Positions 35,011-47,100 of a stretch of 64,000 nt of DNA are shown piece by piece. This stretch comes from Heterobasidion occidentale (lineage: Eukaryota > Basidiomycota > Agaricomycetes > Russulales > Bondarzewiaceae): NCBI GenBank assembly GCA_039111635.1, contig JBCAQO010000009.1:62001-126000 (forward strand). Reading direction: 5' to 3'. The notes beneath the pieces are model-generated. The model saw only the letters and a program-made list of their open reading frames with translations. It was not told where the DNA came from and made no database searches. Position 1 is the stretch's first letter; each line of letters starts with the position of its first letter. Both the position numbers and the translations under genes were made by a program.

Positions 35011-36190
35011 TCAAAGGCCATCGACATCAACACCATGGAAGTTCTTCTCTACCTTGGTGACCTGACACGCAAGATCGTGTTACAAACCGACGAGAGAGCT
35101 CATGAATTACAGGCAACAGAAGGACATGCGACACGGCACTCACCATCTTACATATCGTCTTGTGCCTCGGAAAATCACGTCTCTGGCATGCCGTCCCACA
35201 GTACCGAATTGTTTTGCACCGGCTGCACGTCTGGACGGGGCCCGTGGAATGACAGATGGCACAGCTGGACGCGAGTGGCTCTTTACTCGGTACGTCCCTC
35301 GCGGGAGCGAGGCAATTCTGCCACGGTGCACCAGTCTCAGCCGCGATAGCTCGGTTCTCCCTCTCGACAGCTCGCCGGCACGCTCCGCCTAGGCGGCAGA
35401 CGGCATGCACAAATCGACAACAAATGGATCTGGTTTCTGGATGTATGAGGCGGGGGAGTGGATGAATTCGTGGGCTTCTTCGCCTGAAATGGGGGCGCGC
35501 CATGAGAAAAGGGGTGTTCGGAAATCAAGACGGGGTGAATGAGCTGAAAATGACAAGAAGAAACGAGGCATACCACAGCTGAAACAACCCCAGCGGGCAG
35601 AGTGCTTGACCTCATTTTGAATACTCATCGCCGTGTTCATGATGAACCCCTGGTGGGCAAAGCTATCCGCCCGAACGCGGTTAAGATTGACTGGGACACT
35701 GAGGTGGAGACGCATCGACTCGCGCTTCTTGTGAGTGCCGTAGATGATGACCTGAAACTTGCATAAGTCGGGAGAGCTCATGGGGTCTAGGGGCATTGTG
35801 GAAGCTCGAGGATTTGTGGTGGTCGAAAGGTGAATGTTGCAAAGAGACACTTACATAACAGCCATTGAACAAAGTACCCCGCGCTCCCCCACGCTTTCGG
35901 AATGTATACGTCAATCGCGAAGGAAATCTACAGGATAGAGTCCTAGGAGCATGTTCTATCTGCCTGCTAGATGCGAATAGAGGCCATAAGCACTTTTTGA
36001 GATCGGGGGTGGTCCAATCCACTTTTTCGATGCAACATGATGCACGATCTACTGATGTGATGAATTCTGGGTCATCATGGTCATCGGCAGGGAGACCTCC
36101 TGGTCGAAAGGTAGTCCAAAAATCTACCTTGATGTTTGCATACGTGCGCCATCGTATGAAGGTAGATGATGCATGGTCATTTCAAACTTT
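35011..36190 (-). CDS. MYND zinc-finger protein
   Basis: Model joined from several exons. The upstream part reads FIRWRTYANIKVDFWTTFRP, PADDHDDPEFITSVD and KVDWTTPDLKKCLWPLFASS. Next come VIIYGTHKKRESMRLHL, VRADSFAHQGFIMNTAMS and EEAHEFIHSPASYIQKPDP. A MYND finger follows with the spacing CAIC-x6-CSRC-x4-YCGTAC-x6-H-x3-C (key residues: seven Cys and one His). The C-terminus after the last intron is KVEKNFHGVDVDGL, stop at 35011. MYND domains bind short proline-rich peptides, so a protein-interaction role is likely. The exact start lies near or above 36190 and was not found. The junction near 35395, between DLCMPSAA and ACRRAVERENRA, is also uncertain because one frame ends there in TAG. Confidence 0.65.
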
Positions 36191-37970
36191 TCATGAAGAG
36201 GACCTCTGCCAGCCAGCTCAGCGATCAATAAATGGCAGGCCTCACTTTCAACCTCGGGATCATCGTCGCGTCAACAACCGACCTTCCGAACCTCTAAGAA
36301 TTGAATGGTTCTTCGATGAAGGTGCCAGAGGTGGGCGCATAGTTTCATGCGGCTTGAATCATACTAGTATTCGGGTGATATGCTGAATACCCGCGGGCGA
36401 TGGGCATGTGCTTCCAGAGCCTGAGGCGTGACTCGAAACCCATTCGAGAGAAGACAGTGAAGGAACGTAGAGGGAGAGCTGGTGAGAGATGTGAGGAGAT
36501 GGAGAGTCGGATTGAATATTGAAGGCGCGTCAATTGCGACTGTAAACTCGCGATCAGTTGTGCCTGACTCTGCACGAGCTCCTCCAGTCACACTGTTCCT
36601 ACCTCCTGCTTCAATCTGAGGCTTTTCTTGCTCATGATGTCTGCAGAGCGCACTATTTCAGTCCTATTTCACAGTATAACTGAGCTGTAGTAGTAATGTA
36701 GTGAGTTGAAGATGGTTATCATCATTTCCTCCGTTGAGAAACTTCAAATTTTACAGATTATATAGCTTCATTTGTTCAGCCAGCATCTCTGGTAATTCTC
36801 GCGACCCCAGATATCCTCAAAGATGGCACGAAACTGTATGCGGTTCAGTCACAAGCTCCTTGTGATGCAAAGAGTCTCCCGAAAGTGCATATAGACAGAA
36901 ATTTCCTCAGTATCGAGCAGCGTGTCTCACGCCTGCCTGCAGCTGCCTGCCCTCGTGTCCATGCTCTGTCACTCCATGCGTTCTCCGCTCTCGAGCGTAC
37001 GCCTCATGACATACATCCTTAAACTGATGATCACAATGGCTCCATATGTGTAGACCCAAAAAGTCATCAACGTCTCCCGGATTGCCATCCTTGATCTTGG
37101 AAAGCTGCTTCGCGAAGAGCTCTGCAAGACCTCTTACCCGCTGCCTTTATAACACCCTCTTCACTACCGTTTATATGTCATCACAAGACAAGCATCATCA
37201 TGCCAGGCTCCTCGACTGTGAGAAACTTTGTTGTCGGCTCGACGATTAAATGACATTTCTGATGCCGTTGGAGCACTGCTATTCCACCAAGAAGTCTGCG
37301 CTTGTCACATTGTGGGCTTGATTTCTTCTTTCACTCGATATTCACTGACCGCCGACGGTCTTCCTCCTAGATAGATATTAAACTGACATGCTTGCTCGGC
37401 GACTCTCAGTGACTTTGACCTTTCCATGGTTTCGACTACTGTTTTGTTCCGCTTTAAAGATGAACATGAGCTAAATGTCCATCGGAAGGCCTCTGAAGGC
37501 CCCACAAACCGCTCCGAGCGGATGAGCAACGAGCAGGCCCATTTGACATCGACAAAAATACAAGCTTCCGCTTGTGACATTGTTGTTCACTATGTCAAAC
37601 GACGCCCACATCACCACCAGTTCATCTAGTCTGCGGTGAGAAGTTGACCCAGTCTCATCGGTGCTAACATATTATGGAGAGAGCATGCGTCTATCCCCGT
37701 CGCATCGGCGATATCAATGCGTCATAAAGCAGCTATTGACTTCACTCGTGCTTCCATGCCTAAGAGCAGTGGCCATGGAGCGACGGAGCGCAAAGATGCC
37801 ACAAAATTTGCCAAGATATCGTCATGAACAGTCAGTATGTGGGCAATATCTCTCCTTGAGAGACGGAATTCAAGAAACCGTACTGCCATATCAATGTTGT
37901 CGATGTTGTCCGTACGTCAGTATGCGTTGACCGAAATATTGGCTGATGTCACGGAGCCCCCACCAGAACA
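36191..37970. other. Long intergenic region
   Basis: About 1.8 kb, AT-richer than the neighbours between 36.6 and 37.7 kb. The missing 5' end of the MYND gene may lie at its left end. No further gene recognised. Confidence 0.45.
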
Positions 37971-37977
37971 TATATAA
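37971..37977 (+). promoter_or_regulatory. TATA box of the jacalin-like gene
   Basis: TATATAA lies 91 bp upstream of the start codon at 38062, followed by a CT-rich leader. Confidence 0.65.
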
Positions 37978-38061
37978 ACCCAGGCCAGCTCTCATCGTCC
38001 TCCCTCACCCTCCCATTCCAACGCTGAACAGTCAATCATCAGACAACCTCCTCTTTGAAAC

Positions 38062-38865
38062 ATGTCCAACTCCTACGAATTATTCGACGCTGTCGTCGGC
38101 GACCCGAAGGCCGGCTCTGACTTCGACGATAGTCAATCTCATTCCGCCCTCGTTGTCTCCGTTGTCGCTGACACTTTCGTGCAGCCCAGTATCTCCCTAG
38201 CGGCACGACGATCAAGTCTATCTCTTCGTATGCTGCGGTCTTGTTCAAAGTCTGGGCATCGCTCTGACTTATGTGCGCGCTGTCAAGGATTGCTGTCCGT
38301 TATGGATGGTACATCGACGCGCTTGACGTGATTTACACCCTAAGCGATGGAGAGACTCACAGCACCGGCCACGGCGGCTGGGGTGACAACACGAACATCC
38401 AGAACTGGAGCTACAATTTCGGGAGTAAGACCATCGTCTCTTCCGAATATTGTCTTTTGAGGCTTCTCTGACGCAATACATATCACGCATAGAGGGCGAG
38501 CAGCTTCTTAAAGTCGAGGCCCGTGGTGGGCCCGGAAAGCATGTCAACCTACTCCGTCTTCACGTGGGCACCAACGGCAAGATCACCAAGGTCTTCCCGA
38601 GTGAGAATGGGTAGGCACCTCTGAGTGACCTGCATTCATTCTATCACCCACTCACCTCGTATTTTATTCTTACTGTTTACATAGATGGTTCGGTGACAAG
38701 AACAAGGGCAGCGGTGATATAGTCACCGTCGACAAGGAAGTCGTAGCCTTTGCCGGGACGCAGTCCAACTACATCGAGTGAGTGTTGCTATGTTGTTCAG
38801 TTCATTTTACCAGTCTTTTTTACGTGGTTATCCACAGGAGCCTCCGCTTCTACGTCAAGAAGTAG
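38062..38865 (+). CDS. Jacalin-like lectin-domain protein
   Basis: Six exons with consistent phases: 38062-38131, 38185-38227, 38288-38424, 38493-38610, 38685-38777 and 38838-38865; about 162 residues. Starting MSNSYELFDAVVGDPKAGSD, it continues DFDDTQYLPSGTTIKSIS, then the jacalin-type signature SIAVRYGWYIDALDVIYTLS with HGGWGD. The C-terminal strand pattern is ESLRFYVKK. Jacalin-like folds are beta-prisms that often bind carbohydrates. Length suits a single domain. There is no signal peptide, so it is probably cytosolic. Carbohydrate binding and its specificity are not proven by sequence. Confidence 0.82.
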
Positions 38866-39819
38866 TCGACTTGCTTCCCTGCAAGTAGGCTCCCAAGGAC
38901 TCGTGAACGGCTATGGGCTCATGTACGATAAATTTGATCCGCGAGCGTTGTTGTAGTCTCGTGGTGCTCTTGTATGCCTGTAGTTCCGTCTGTCAATGTG
39001 AATCATGTGCTTTGAACTTCGTCGAGACATCGTTTCGTGATATCACTTGGCATCTACCTCGCCCCCTCGAGCGATTGTGATTATCGAGCACAGCTGAATG
39101 CCAGTCAAGACCGGTCATCACCTCCATTTTACTTGAAATCGGTAATTGGCGTCTAATGGCGGCGTGCCACATATCAAGACGATATCCTACGTTCCGTATG
39201 TGCTGTATAGGCGTAAATCGGAGTCACTTCCATATGTTGTCTTCCCCTCCGCGGCGTCATTGAGATTCTCGGAAATCTAGAAGTCTCCGTGAATATGCTC
39301 TACATTGGCGCATGCGCTATACGGAAGCGCAGTGCTTCACCGCTTTCATTCCTTCACAGCAGATGCTATCCGCCCGAACATGTCCGCCATCGACAGAAGT
39401 GGTGACACCGCTATCTCTTGATAATCTCGAGCCTGTCTGAAGGTGGAGAGCCTGCCCCAGTAATTTCGCTGAAAACACTAACAGACCATGTAATTATTTC
39501 GCTAGTTTCCGGAAGGTGCCCGTTATTATCTCGAATTATGAATGCAGTGCAGAGACGGCAGGAGAACGCAAGGGTGGCAGTGCAGCGCGCGAGCACCATT
39601 TTAGCATGGAGGCTGTCCTTGACCCCTGGTATATCGCATCGACATGCGGATACCGCTTCATCATTTTTCTCGACAGCATGGTATGGCATCGGCATCGGCA
39701 TTAAGCACAGCAATATTCCCTGCTCTCAGGAAAAATAGAATGAGTACACGAGCAGTAGATACATACCAAGAACCACAGGGAAGAAAAAGAAGAAAGAGAA
39801 TTTCATGAGAGCGTAAAGG
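38866..39819. other. Intergenic region
   Basis: About 950 bp between two convergent 3' ends. Nothing recognised. Confidence 0.5.
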
Positions 39820-40969
39820 TCATAGAACTGTCTTCATGATGCAGAGCAAGACCCACGCCAACCCCAACGTGCCGACCTTCGATGCAAGCAGAGCGGCACT
39901 CGTCTCCGCCACGGCCGCATCCACCAGCGGCACCGCATCGCCAATCGTCGAATTCAGACAGTCGAGCAAAGTCGTGTCGATGCCGCTAGGCAGCGGCGTC
40001 GCCGTCGTGTTCTCGTTGTCGCTCAACGCGGCGGAATTATTGTACCCGTCAAGCGTGAGCACAACGCTGCTCGAGCGGTAGTACTGAATCGCCTGCTCCG
40101 GCTGCGGGTCGGTCGCGCTCGACCCGTTGTACGACGCGGGGGCCGTGCTCGAGTTGCTCGAGAGGTCGGTGCAGTTGGAGCGGATCGAGTCGATCAGCGA
40201 GACGAGCGTGCTGTTATCCGCGAGGACGTGGAACGTCGTGCCGGTGATGTTCGATTGGAACTGCGCCTGGGTCATCACTCCGCCGGGGCGCGACGAATTA
40301 TCTGGGTTCCCGTACTGCACAAGCAGCAATGGCGTCAGTGCCTGCGCTAGACGCAGTTCGGTAAGGACGATAATGGCGGAAATGTACCTCGTCTTGGTCA
40401 TGCAAGTAGTGGGTCCCACCGACGACAGCGCCAGTTGCAGCGCCGCCCCAGACAATGGGCCAGAAATAAAACGGAAATCCACGCCCTACGACGCCGCGAC
40501 CGGCGACCCCGGGATATCCGCTCCCATAGACTCTACAATCAGCCAGACATACGATCAGTCGAAGCCCTCTGCCTTGCATACAGATCCACACTCACGAAGA
40601 CCCATACACCTCACTTCTCGATGCACCTCCTGCGGTGCGCCCTGCAAAAGGCTGCCCGCTCGCGATAGTAACCTGTCGTCCACCTCCATTGCCATATGCA
40701 GTTGCAGAGGACTTGCCACTAGGCAGACTCGACACGGGCACACTAGACTTTGTGCCGCCTGAAGAACCTGAGGAACCTGAGGAGCCCGATGAGCCAGACC
40801 CTTTCTTCCCCGAGCTCCCAGACGAACCCGACCCGGTCTTACCACTGGAACCACCGCTCTTGCCACCACTGGAACCACCCTTGCCGCCGCCACCTCCGCC
40901 CTTGCGCTTGCCTAGACGCTTGCTGTTGCTCGACGATGCTGGAGGCGTGAATAATGAAGTGATCCGCAT
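39820..40969 (-). CDS. Gly/Ser-rich membrane protein, copy 2
   Basis: Intact paralog of the gene at 17.1-18.2 kb. ATG 40969 (MRITSLFTPPASSSNSKRLG) leads into a long Gly/Ser/Lys low-complexity stretch (about 60 residues), without the stop seen in copy 1. Conserved core: SGKSSATAYGNGGGRQV, FAGRTAGGASRSEVYGSSR, VYGSGYPGVAGRGVVGRGFP and FYFWPIVWGG. The Asn-glycosylation-rich part then reads YGNPDNSSRPGGVMTQAQFQ, DLSSNSSTAPASYNGSS and PEQAIQYYRSSSVVLTL. A C-terminal hydrophobic helix (LLASKVGTLGLAWVLLCIMK) ends the protein. Two introns lie near 40590 and 40330. The layout suggests a cell-surface protein with one C-terminal anchor; a GPI signal is the alternative. No clear N-terminal signal peptide was found, which leaves the topology open. 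Function unknown. Confidence 0.78.
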
Positions 40970-41897
40970 GGGGTGATAAGTAGCTGTTGCTGGGAAGAGG
41001 GCATGAGTATTGGTTGAGGCCGCGCTAGTGCTACACCACATTCCCCAATCCGGACAGTTTCATTCAGGCTCACTCACCGAACAACACAGAAGGGCGATTG
41101 GACTCTACCGTCCGACAGACGACACTCCATTTCTTATAGAGAAACGCTCAGGCTCTGACCCGTCCGCTGACAAGTTGATCCATGCGCGCCATTTATAGCG
41201 CCAGGAACAGAGAATCGACTGGTGATATGCGTGTAAGCATAGGTTAAAATGCAGCGAGGCAGTGCTGTCAGATGTTCGAACGGCCTCCTCTGGACCAAGG
41301 CATGACTTGGAGGGAACGTCGGAAATGTCACCAGACATAGCCGAGCGAAGCCAGGCAGTGTTAAATCCTAAACACTAATGCGACGTCATTCGAGAGGGTC
41401 TCGGGTGACGTTCTGCGTTATTAATCTGCGACGATGGAGGGCACAATTCTGGCACAATGCACAGCAGAGAACTTCGAACTATGTTACACGGGCCGGTTAG
41501 ACGCCCAACTAAGGATGTCGGGCGGTGTGTGAGCATTTGTTGAGGCCTTCATCGTCGTCGCACAGCCATTCCGCATGATCGCAAGCAAGGACACCCTTAC
41601 AATGGAAAACGCACCTTTAAGAGGAATTACAGAGGTATTGTGATTTCTAGCCAGTTTCGGAGGCTCTGATGTGGCGGAAAATGTCTCAAAATGGTTGGCC
41701 ATACATCACATGCATAAACGGAATTGCAACAGAGGAAAAATGACTAGGTGGAATAGAGAGGGCATGAGAGTAGCACCATATGAAACCGCATCCGCATGAT
41801 GTGGAAGGAGGGGAAGCACACGATAGACGGGCGAGATTACGCCGTCCTATAATATAGGTGAACATCGTATGGTCGAAGGAGAGATTGAACCAGATAC
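40970..41897. other. Intergenic region
   Basis: About 930 bp between the membrane protein's 5' side and the 3' end of eS6. Only short frames. I see no gene. Confidence 0.5.
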
Positions 41898-42832
41898 TCA
41901 CTTCTTATGAGACGCCTTGATGGCAGCAACCTTCTCCTTCTTCTCGGCGATGCGCTTCGCGATGAGAGCACTGACAGCGTCTCAGATTAGCGATGTATCA
42001 AAAAGAGGAAAATGACTGACTCGTATTCCGACTTCTGCTCCCGCTGGTGCTCGATCCGGCGAGTCTTGAGTGCGTGGAGGTGACGGCGGCGCTGGAGACG
42101 AACAGGGGTGACCAATCGCTGGATTTTAGGTCTGTGCAACACGATTAAACACGCCAATTGTTTAGTACAGCAATATAAGCACTCACGCCTTGAAGTAGGG
42201 CTTCGCGCCCTCCTTCTTCGAGCTCGTAACCTCACGCCTGACAACGTACTTCCTCACATCGTCCTCCTTGTTCAAGTTGAAGAATTTGCGAATCTTGGTC
42301 GCACGCTTCGGCCCGAGACGCTTGGGGAGGACGTTGTCGGTAAGCCCAGGGATCTCGTTATCGCCCTGCTTGACAATAACGAGGGAGAGGACGGCAATAT
42401 CGGGGCCAACGATGCAGCCACGGACCGACTTGCGGCGGCGCTCACCGGCGCGACGAGTGCGGTAGCATGAGTGGCCGTCGGAAAGGAGGAGGCGGACACG
42501 GTAGGGGACAAGGACGCCCTGCTTCATCGGGAAACCCTGCTTGTCGTTGCCGCCGGTAATACGGAAGACGTAGCCAGCCCACTCATCGCCAATGGAGTCG
42601 GCGGGCACTTCTTGCGCGATTTTCTTGTCGAAGAAGACACGGCTGCACAGATATGAATATGACACGGTCAAGTGGATTCAACGAGACATGACTGAAGTAG
42701 ACGCACTATCTCTTCTCATCGTCCAAGTCAATGGTCTTTTGTTCCCCAGTTGCGGGGTCTAACCGAGTAACCAAATTAGCAGCACGCCTCCGACAACGCT
42801 GACAATAACGCACAAGCAATATTGAGCTTCAT
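41898..42832 (-). CDS. RPS6: Ribosomal protein eS6
   Basis: Component of the 40S ribosomal subunit. A tiny first exon (MKLNIA, ATG 42832) is spliced to [18 protein letters not shown], then to [20 protein letters not shown]. The body [20 protein letters not shown] block is present as [20 protein letters not shown], then [20 protein letters not shown] and [16 protein letters not shown]. The C-terminus is basic ([20 protein letters not shown]) and ends [13 protein letters not shown]. All introns are in phase; the last one uses a GTCAGT donor. The gene is divergent from uS15 with 373 bp between the two start codons. Confidence 0.96.
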
Positions 42833-43205
42833 TCTGATCGAGACAACAAGAAATTAGGACAGTCGGACAGTGCAGAAGCAATATATACGTGCCTTGAGGG
42901 AGAGGATTGGCCTGGTCACCGTTGGCGATAGCGACCTCGAGACTTGCGGACAGAGGGAATGACTTGGACAAACAAACAGACACAACCAGGGCGCTGTGGC
43001 TGAGCGCGGAAACAAGGTTTAGAACTGTACAGAAACGCAAGCCACCGTTTCTCCTGTCACGCGTGACGCCCACCCCGCTACTCAACGCGCCCAACGGCAA
43101 CGACAAGACCCCCTCAAGACCTCCTCCCCCCTTCACATTGTGCGTGCCTCTGCTCGTACTCCGTACAAATCATCGTGCTGACGATTTTGCCGTCGCAGAG
43201 CAATC
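42833..43205. promoter_or_regulatory. Shared divergent promoter of eS6 and uS15
   Basis: The 373 bp between two ribosomal-protein start codons must hold both promoters and 5' UTRs. A pyrimidine-rich stretch (about 43105-43140) precedes uS15, as is common at ribosomal-protein transcription starts. No canonical TATA box was seen. Confidence 0.7.
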
Positions 43206-43823
43206 ATGGGTCGCATGCACGCTCCCGGAAAGGGCATTTGTACGTCTTGGGTCTTAACTGGAAATATATGAAGGTATGGTCTAAGGCATCTGGGCTTATT
43301 TTGATAGCGTCCTCTGCCCTCCCTTACCGCCGCGCTCCCCCTTCCTGGCTCAAGACCACTCCCGAAGATGTGGTCGAGCACATCGCCAAGCTCGCCCGTA
43401 AGGGCCTTACCCCCTCCCAGATCGGTGTCACCCTCCGGGACTCGCACGGTATCCCCCAAGTGCGCTTTGTCACCGGTAACAAAATCCTCCGTATCCTCAA
43501 GTCCAACGGTGCGTCTTCTCGTAGGACTATGCAGCCGACCAGATCGTTGTCGGAGGAAAAACAAAGTCGAATGGGGACTGATTGTGAGCTGTGGGTTCAC
43601 AGGACTTGCACCATCCATCCCCGAGGATCTGTGGCACCTCGTCAAGAAGGCGGTCGCCGTGCGCAAGCACCTCGAGACCAACCGCAAGGACAAGGACTCG
43701 AAGTTCCGCCTCATCTTGATCGAGTCGCGTATCCACCGTCTTGCTCGTTACTACAAGACGAAGCAGCAGATCCCTCCCACGTTCAAGTACGACTCTGCTA
43801 CCGCGTCGACGCTCATTGCATGA
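43206..43823 (+). CDS. RPS13: Ribosomal protein uS15 (S13 in yeast)
   Basis: 40S subunit protein of 151 residues. Three exons: 43206-43239, 43308-43508 and 43603-43823, all in phase. Sequence landmarks are [79 protein letters not shown] and [17 protein letters not shown]. The length and ending (ASTLIA) match eukaryotic S13. Confidence 0.97.
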
Positions 43824-44306
43824 GCACGTCGCCCGACTCCATCGTCTTGTGGGGGGTGACGGTCAGGCTTGTTGCGGGAGCGGAGTAGCTGCGAGTCGAG
43901 GTGTATTCATGTTTTCCGTCTTTTCATCTCTTACATGATTGTGAACGCAATGCAAAATTAGGTCTATGCTCGACGAAGCTATGCCTTCCACATCATCGTC
44001 TTTCTTGAGCGTCGTTGGTGCCATGGACAACATCTATGATTGATAGAAAATCGGCCGCCGGTGTGAAAATGGAACTGCATTGTGTGACCGGGGAATCGAG
44101 AAGCGTAGCATCCACAAAGCACGCCCAGAGCCGATCTTAGCGTGCTCATTGTCGTTTCAGTATCGAAAAGCGAACAGCATCCCCGCAGGAATACTGTCCA
44201 CTGAGACACAAGTGATGTTCAGATCTTCTAGCAGAGTTCTGGATCGCCTCCATGTGTGATTCTTAGCTGCTTTTCCCTCGCAGAGAATCTCTGGATAATG
44301 CGGATA
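43824..44306. other. Intergenic region
   Basis: About 480 bp between the convergent 3' ends of uS15 and arginyl-tRNA synthetase. It holds their 3' UTRs; no gene seen. Confidence 0.55.
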
Positions 44307-46390
44307 TTACATGCGTTCCAATGGGCGGATGCTCAATAGCCGCATGCCGGCCCCGAGGACGTCCCGCGCGCACACATACAACCACATCCTCGCGCGCGCC
44401 TTCTCCGCGTCCTTCTCGCCTTTCACGACGACCGTCTCCCACGCGCTCGAGATCGCGTGGCTCAGTCGGAACAGGAACGTCACGATCCCGCTCGGCTCAT
44501 GCGTCTTCAGCGCCGTCTTGACCACGTCGGGGTACGAGCCGAGCAGGAAGACGATCTCGCGCGCTGCGGGCTCGGTGAGGAGCACGGTGTCGATGGAGGC
44601 GGGGGGCGGGAGCGGGAAGAGCTCGGGATTTTTGCGCGTGAGGGAGGCGAGGCGGACGTGCGCGTATTGGAGGTAGGGTCCGGTGTCGCCCTCGAAGGAC
44701 TTCATGCGGTCCCAGCTGAAGGTGTAGTTGTTGATACTATACATCACAGACAGTGAGCAGTCAAAAGGACCAGACAGGAGAAGTATCGGACGGGGCGTAC
44801 CGTTTCGCAGCCATGTCTTGGATCTTGATGCCCGTGATGCCGATCTCGAGACTTGTCGTCTCTGGATCCTCAACGGCGTTGTACTTGTCCTCGTTCTTGC
44901 GCATCTGCTCGTGCATGACCGAGGCTGCCTCACGGATGATCTGGTCGAGGAAGACGACGGTGCCCTTGCGGGTGCTCATGCCGAGGACGAGACCGTAGTT
45001 GACGTGCTCGAGCTTATCCGCCCACGGGAACTCCATCAGGCGCAAGATCTTGAAGAACTGGGCGAGGTGGAGGTCCTGTTGGGCCGACACGACGTAGATC
45101 ATTTTGTCGAACTTGTACTGCTCGTACCGTTCGATCGCGCCGCCGATGTCGCGCGTGAGGTAAATTGACGTGCCGTCTGCAATGAGGTATCTCTGGCTGT
45201 TAAACAAGAATAGTGGGAAAGGGTGGGTAGCAAAAGGCGTACCTTTTTTCCGCAACACGGCCTTGCCGAGCTTCCACTTCTCCAAATCGACGAGCTTCGC
45301 GCCCTCAGCGTCGCTGATAAGCCCCATCTCGTCCAGCCGTTCCAGCGCCTTATCCTGCCATTCCTTCCCGACCTTGCTCTCGCCCGTATACACGTCGAAT
45401 GGCACGTTCAGCCGCTCGTACTCTTCTTCGTATTTCTTCACGCTCAGCTCTCGCCACACCCGCCAGTTCTTCAGCGCCTCCTCGTCGCCGTCCTCCATCC
45501 GCTTGAACCACCGGGCGGCCTCGACCTTGACGTTGGGATCGTTCGCGGCGTCGGCGTTGACCTTGACGTAGACGTCGAACAGGTGCTTGATCGCGTCTTT
45601 CTCGAGTTCCTCTTGCGAGCCGTACTTCTCGAACCCGATGGCGATCATGCCGAACTACACCATCGCGCTTGCTTGAGGATCACAGGCTCGCGATCCCGAT
45701 GGGACTAGAGCGGACGGACGCACCTGGGTACCCCAATCGCCGAGGTAGTTGAGCGAGACGACCTCCCAGCCGCACGCGAGTAGAGGTTGCGCAGGAACGC
45801 GCCGATGATGGTCGATCGCAGGTGCCCGACGTGGAAGCTTTTGGCGATGTTCGGCGAGGAGTACTCGAGGACGAGCTTTTTGCCCTGGCCGGAGGTGTTG
45901 GAGCCGTATTCGGGCTTGCCGGAGGGCGTGTCGTAGGTGAGGGTGTGCACTTGGGTGAGGACGGAGCGGACGAGGGCGGGGGTTCGGCACATGAAGTGGA
46001 GGAAGGCTTTGTCGTGCACGACGCTCTCGATGTAGTCGTCGGCTTGGAACTGCATGAACATACCACCGTCGAAATATTTGAAAAGCGCATCGTCAGCGCA
46101 GCAGCCGGGGATAGGAGTCAGGATCAATGCAAGTGGATATGCTCCTACGAACTCACGCTTTCGACGACTTTGGTAGCGTGCTCGTCTACCTTTCCAGGCA
46201 GCCTGAAGCGCGGAAGCGCGATCGTAAAATCAACGCCCTTTTTGCCATAGTCGACGCCCGAATACACCTGTTCGATGGTGAGCGGTGGCAGAGCCTCTGC
46301 GACCCGCTTGGCTATAGAGATCCGGAACGAATCGAGGACAGAACGGGCAGGATCGGTGCCCGCGACCGGGGGGAGCGATGGGAGCGACAT
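44307..46390 (-). CDS. Arginyl-tRNA synthetase (one apparent frameshift)
   Basis: Class I synthetase that charges tRNA-Arg. ATG 46390 ([20 protein letters not shown]) starts a form of about 630 residues. The class I signature is FHVGHLRST after [10 protein letters not shown], and the catalytic loop is [14 protein letters not shown]. Further landmarks are [53 protein letters not shown] and the C-terminal signature [11 protein letters not shown]. Introns near 46160-46060, 45720-45655, 45240 and 44805-44740 are in phase. Between AFLRNLY and [19 protein letters not shown] one base is missing at 45780/45781, which breaks the literal frame. Because the enzyme is essential, this is most simply a sequence error. 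The frame upstream of ATG 46390 stays open for at least 66 codons without an ATG (see findings). Confidence 0.93.
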
Positions 46391-47100
46391 TTGTCTCCTA
46401 GAGACGATATTTCCTGTTATGCTTTTGAGAAGGGGGCGGTATTTACAGAAGGAGGACAATGCCCCTCGACGCGGCAGAGAGCAGGAAATGACTCGGGCAA
46501 GAATTTTGACGACAGACGGAGACAACTGATCTATCCGCCACAAATTCGTCCCAAATATCGACGCACGTGAGAAGAGCGCATCCCTCACGTGGTGCAGACG
46601 CGTCGATGCGCGTTCTGTCTCACCGATGCTTCAGAATAATTGGCGGTTCAGGACAAGTAGTTTTTTTTCGAGAATCCACCACTCGATATCGCTCGATTCG
46701 GGACGCTTCTATACCGACAAGGAGACATTTTCTCAAGCAGTCTTCACAAATCCGACACAGACGACAGACAGGCGATGGATGAGCTCTTTGATATAGAACC
46801 GAATTCCGCAGCTTCGCCTACGTCGCTGGAACATCGCTGATTTTCGTGTGCACAATTAAAGCACGACTTCCGACACCCACCTTGAAGGTAAGTGACTCGG
46901 CGAACGATCATCAAGAGAACGACGGCGCATTCTCAGTCCTCCACAGAGCGGTATAACATCACACCAACAGGGTATCTCACCACGCACGCCCGTCCTCCAA
47001 ACCCTTGCGCATGTAGCAATGGTTCAGTCCTGTAATTTTTGGGCACAGCAACTCGGAGGGACCGTCACCCCGGGTTCATCCTCCGATCAATCGAGACCAG
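46391..47100. other. Intergenic, upstream of arginyl-tRNA synthetase
   Basis: Contains the synthetase promoter and 5' leader. No gene. A tract of eight T lies near 46663. Confidence 0.45.

Noticed and set aside
46588..46588. A normal ATG start for a longer arginyl-tRNA synthetase
   Set aside because: The codon there is GTG, not ATG. ATG 46390 is the first in frame, so the extension is only reported as a non-AUG possibility.
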